DNA of 15,385 bases from CAYPHJ01 sp964410485 (GTDB taxonomy: Bacteria > Desulfobacterota > Binatia > UBA9968). The position numbers and the translations under genes are program-made. Under the pieces are notes generated by a model. That model ran no database searches. It was not told the origin of the DNA and was given only the letters and a program-made list of their open reading frames with translations. Every line of letters starts with the position of its first letter. The stretch's first letter is position 1. The stretch spans positions 1-15,385 of the forward strand of contig CAYPHJ010000108.1 in assembly GCA_964410485.1 (NCBI GenBank), in the 5' to 3' direction. Positions 13,997 through 15,385 of this stretch are shown here, piece by piece.

Positions 13997-15385
13997 CTAC
14001 TTTAGCCAATGCAAACCAATAAGCGGCCAATATAGGGGTACCAAAAGCGCGAGCAGCACGCCCTGGACCAATGTCAGTACAAGTCCCACCTTGATCAAAT
14101 CCTTGCCCTGGAAGTAACCGTAGGAGTAACCCAGCAGCAAAACAGAGGATTGGTAGACAAAGAGCCTGGCGCCGGTGGCATAATTCCAAATCAATCCCAT
14201 TGCAACGGGGTTAAACCCACGTGCGTCAGCAAACTGTAGCAAAACCGGAAGGGAGGTACTTAACATTGACTGATCGTTTGCAAGAAGAAAATGATAGAGA
14301 AATGCGGCACAATAAAGAGTTGGCGCGGCGTGTAACGTATTATCAAGCAGCGGCTGGGCCCCGTGTAAAAGAGTGTCCGTCAGCAGACTGAGTGCGTTTG
14401 CTTCCGCCAAGACCGTCCCCATGCTGAGCGCTCCGGCGGAAAAAATGATCGCGTATAAATTGACTTGCTTGAGTGCTTTATTATCTAAAACCCCTATGTT
14501 CGGTAACGCTAAACCGAGTCCAACCCCGAGAGCCACAACAGCCGGACTCGTGTGATGAATGAAATCCGTGACCCACAGACCTATGGCAAACATCAACCAA
14601 ATCAAGGTCTTTGTTTCGTTTTGGGTCCACGGGCCCGTGTCTCTCCAACATTGCGCCAAGTAGCTATCACCTTCCGGAATTTGTTGTTTTTCAGCGGGAA
14701 ATAATGTCTTAGTCACAAGCCATGTAGCCCACAGCGTCAGGAATATAGCGGGCAAATAGGCCACCAACCACTGGCTCCACAAGATCTCGACTCCGCTCTG
14801 CTCTTCAACAATGCCGCGCGTCAGGATGCTAGCCGCGCCAGCCATGATCATGCGATCGAATAGAGCGCTGGTATAAGTCAAAATGATGAACAGCCCTTTA
14901 GCGACATTGCTGTGCCGATTCAAACCGAAAGCAGTAATAATACCTATGACGATGGGCGCCATAACCGAGAGTCGAGCCATGCCTGACGGGATGATGAAGT
15001 TCAGCAAAAACGAGAGGCCAATAATTCCGAAAAGCAGAGCCGAATAGCTACTTCCAAATCTGTAGAGTACCGCGTATCCCAGTCTCTTGGCCAAACCACT
15101 GTGAGATGCCGCTTGCCCGATCAATAATGCGCCGAACAGAAACCAGGGTGCGGAATTAGCAAACCCACTAAACGCGGTGGAAAACTTGGCCACACCGAGA
15201 GCCCAGAATAGATAGCACCCGATAAGAGCTGTGACGGCGTGCTCAACAGGTTCCATGATCCAGTAAATGGTCATGAACACCACGACCGCGAACGCGATGT
15301 GACTGGTCCGATCGATTTCGAGAGGTAAGAGCCAGACCGCTAAAGCCAGAAATGGGCCCAAGAGTACGCCACTGACCAAGCGTGT
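13997..15385 (-). CDS. SLC13/DASS-family anion permease, 5' end at the window edge
   Basis: At least 460 residues of a polytopic inner-membrane permease, with about eleven or twelve hydrophobic segments. It resembles the divalent anion:sodium symporter family (SLC13/DASS) that imports dicarboxylates and related anions. The first helix hairpin carries FLLNFIIPSGMARLSVMAPI (about residues 124-143), the position of the SNT/PSG substrate-binding tip of this family, and a second DQSMLSTSLPVLL segment near residue 370 is its symmetry mate. The frame is open to the right edge, with a TTG at 15379 as the only start codon, so the true start is probably just outside. It is followed by the decarboxylase-like gene. 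The substrate cannot be read from the sequence; a carboxylated aromatic fits the neighbour. Confidence 0.85.
   Translation of the reverse strand, partial: TRLVSGVLLGPFLALAVWLLPLEIDRTSHIAFAVVVFMTIYWIMEPVEHAVTALIGCYLFWALGVAKFSTAFSGFANSAPWFLFGALLIGQAASHSGLAKRLGYAVLYRFGSSYSALLFGIIGLSFLLNFIIPSGMARLSVMAPIVIGIITAFGLNRHSNVAKGLFIILTYTSALFDRMIMAGAASILTRGIVEEQSGVEILWSQWLVAYLPAIFLTLWATWLVTKTLFPAEKQQIPEGDSYLAQCWRDTGPWTQNETKTLIWLMFAIGLWVTDFIHHTSPAVVALGVGLGLALPNIGVLDNKALKQVNLYAIIFSAGALSMGTVLAEANALSLLTDTLLHGAQPLLDNTLHAAPTLYCAAFLYHFLLANDQSMLSTSLPVLLQFADARGFNPVAMGLIWNYATGARLFVYQSSVLLLGYSYGYFQGKDLIKVGLVLTLVQGVLLALLVPLYWPLIGLHWLK

Overview
The window looks like a chromosomal segment of an uncultured, probably soil or sediment, proteobacterium-like organism. 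The basis is moderate GC, many periplasmic binding proteins of the ABC_sub_bind (TrpX-like) and Bug/TctC families, a metal-dependent amidohydrolase, a 4,5-dihydroxyphthalate decarboxylase-like protein, and word-like palindromic repeats in most intergenic gaps. I lean towards a Binatia/Desulfobacterota, Rokubacteria or NC10 type genome, but this is inference from gene style only. No rRNA, tRNA, CRISPR array, insertion sequence or prophage was seen.

Layout. 1-2528 (minus strand) is a tandem family of ABC_sub_bind substrate-binding proteins: two full genes coupled by an ATGA overlap, and upstream of them the truncated start of a third copy. All three N-terminal regions are disturbed by palindromic repeat DNA. 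A 42-codon small ORF with a strong ribosome binding site lies at 2622-2750. 3080-4758 (plus strand) is a two-gene operon in which a bacterial Ku protein overlaps by 4 nt a protein that joins a MerR-type DNA-binding domain to four TPR repeats. A nested inverted-repeat element fills 4762-5014. 5018-7268 (minus) carries an amidohydrolase followed by a Bug-type binding protein. 7443-10202 (minus) carries an orphan LuxR-type regulator with a degenerate receiver, a rhomboid protease with an extra soluble N-terminal domain, and a membrane-anchored TPR-like protein. 10447-11445 (plus) is a ketopantoate-reductase-family oxidoreductase. 11735 to the right edge (minus) is a probable operon: an SLC13/DASS-type permease (5' end at the window edge), a 4,5-dihydroxyphthalate decarboxylase-like protein with a periplasmic-binding-protein fold, and an exported kinesin-light-chain-type TPR protein.

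How they may work together. The binding proteins, permease, amidohydrolase and decarboxylase-like gene suggest uptake and breakdown of small organic, perhaps aromatic, acids, although no ABC permease or ATPase is present. Ku is the core end-binding factor of non-homologous end joining. Its ligase partner LigD is not in the window; the co-translated MerR-TPR protein is the most interesting candidate accessory or regulator. The second notable theme is the repeats: at least six composite palindromes built from short repeated words, two of them with three nested levels of inverted repeats. One has apparently inserted in frame inside a signal peptide and is now translated.
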